A program made the translations under genes and the position numbers. The notes beneath the pieces were generated by a model. That model searched no databases. It saw only the letters and a list, made by a program, of their open reading frames with translations, and was not told the origin of the DNA. This document shows positions 6,259 to 6,429 of a stretch of DNA of 6,429 bases, piece after piece (the stretch's first letter is position 1; every line of letters starts with the position of its first letter). Source of the stretch: Chlamydiota bacterium (lineage in GTDB: Bacteria; Chlamydiota; Chlamydiia; Chlamydiales; SM23-39); NCBI GenBank assembly GCA_021772195.1, contig JAJFML010000059.1, forward strand, positions 1-6,429, read 5' to 3'.

Positions 6259-6303
6259 ATACTCTGTATAATAGATATAAGCTTCAAAAATAAAGTTTTA
6301 AAT
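6259..6303. promoter_or_regulatory. Short divergent promoter region
   Basis: Only 45 bases separate the starts of the HEAT-repeat gene and the rightward gene. On the plus strand a perfect TATAAT -10 lies at 6267-6272, with no good -35; transcription would begin near 6279, about 25 bases before the ATG at 6304. On the minus strand the same box reads TATTATACAG (6273-6264) and could supply the -10 for the HEAT gene. The two promoters would therefore overlap and may compete. No Shine-Dalgarno is evident for either gene. Confidence 0.45.
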
Positions 6304-6429
6304 ATGATCCTCATCTACAGCGGAACGGGCACAGCAGTTTCAAGCCGAAAAGGACTCATAGAGTTTTTCGATAAAAAGAAAATGCCCTATTTTCTTATTG
6401 ATTGCCAGAGTCTAAAAGATCACCTTGCA
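6304..6429 (+). CDS. N-terminus of a BPL_N-like protein (biotin protein ligase-associated domain), cut by window edge
   Basis: Only 42 codons are present, starting MILIYSGTGTAVSS and continuing in frame to the right edge. The opening hydrophobic strand, the YSGTGT loop and the later PYFLIDCQSL strand resemble the start of the BPL_N domain, a glutamine amidotransferase-like fold found at the N-terminus of eukaryotic biotin protein ligases and as separate bacterial proteins. I base this on memory of the yeast-type start (a short strand, then YNGPGT). If right, it may contribute to, or sit beside, biotin attachment; the ligase catalytic domain is not in the window. The fragment is too short for a firm call, and another Rossmann-like domain is possible. 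It is divergent from the HEAT gene. Confidence 0.6.
   Translation, partial: MILIYSGTGTAVSSRKGLIEFFDKKKMPYFLIDCQSLKDHLA

Overview
The window most likely comes from a member of the Chlamydiota. It is probably an environmental (Parachlamydia-, Waddlia- or Simkania-like) lineage rather than the genus Chlamydia. Three things point there: the order infA – tRNA-Thr(GGU) – tuf, which I recall from chlamydial genomes; an alpha/beta hydrolase that resembles the chlamydial CHLPS / Legionella SidB family; and a protein with the two-lobed hydrophobic hairpin typical of chlamydial inclusion-membrane (Inc) proteins. The DNA looks AT-rich and genes are tightly packed. The organism assignment is inference.

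Layout. Positions 1-773 (minus strand) hold a translation block, infA then tRNA-Thr then the N-terminal 113 codons of tuf, running off the left edge. A 313-base non-coding stretch (774-1086) separates this from a divergent plus-strand operon (1087-3343). That operon has three genes that overlap by 1-4 bases: a SufE-like sulfur-acceptor protein, an Inc-like membrane protein, and the CHLPS/SidB-like hydrolase. It meets a minus-strand gene pair head-on, and both stop codons lie within the four bases TTAA at 3340-3343. The minus-strand pair (6258 down to 3340) encodes an exported HEAT-repeat protein followed, 3 bases later, by an M24-family (aminopeptidase P-like) metallopeptidase. At the right edge a divergent gene begins at 6304 and is cut off; its start resembles the N-terminal domain associated with biotin protein ligases (BPL_N).

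How the parts fit. The infA-tuf block is core translation machinery. The plus-strand operon is the most accessory-looking part: a housekeeping Fe-S-type protein is translationally linked to two proteins with features of host-interaction factors. The HEAT protein and the peptidase are probably co-expressed, but one is predicted to be exported and the other cytoplasmic, so a direct partnership is not shown. I see no mobile element, CRISPR array, phage gene, rRNA or convincing intrinsic terminator. The window reads as an ordinary chlamydial chromosome segment, with one candidate (the three-gene operon) worth follow-up.
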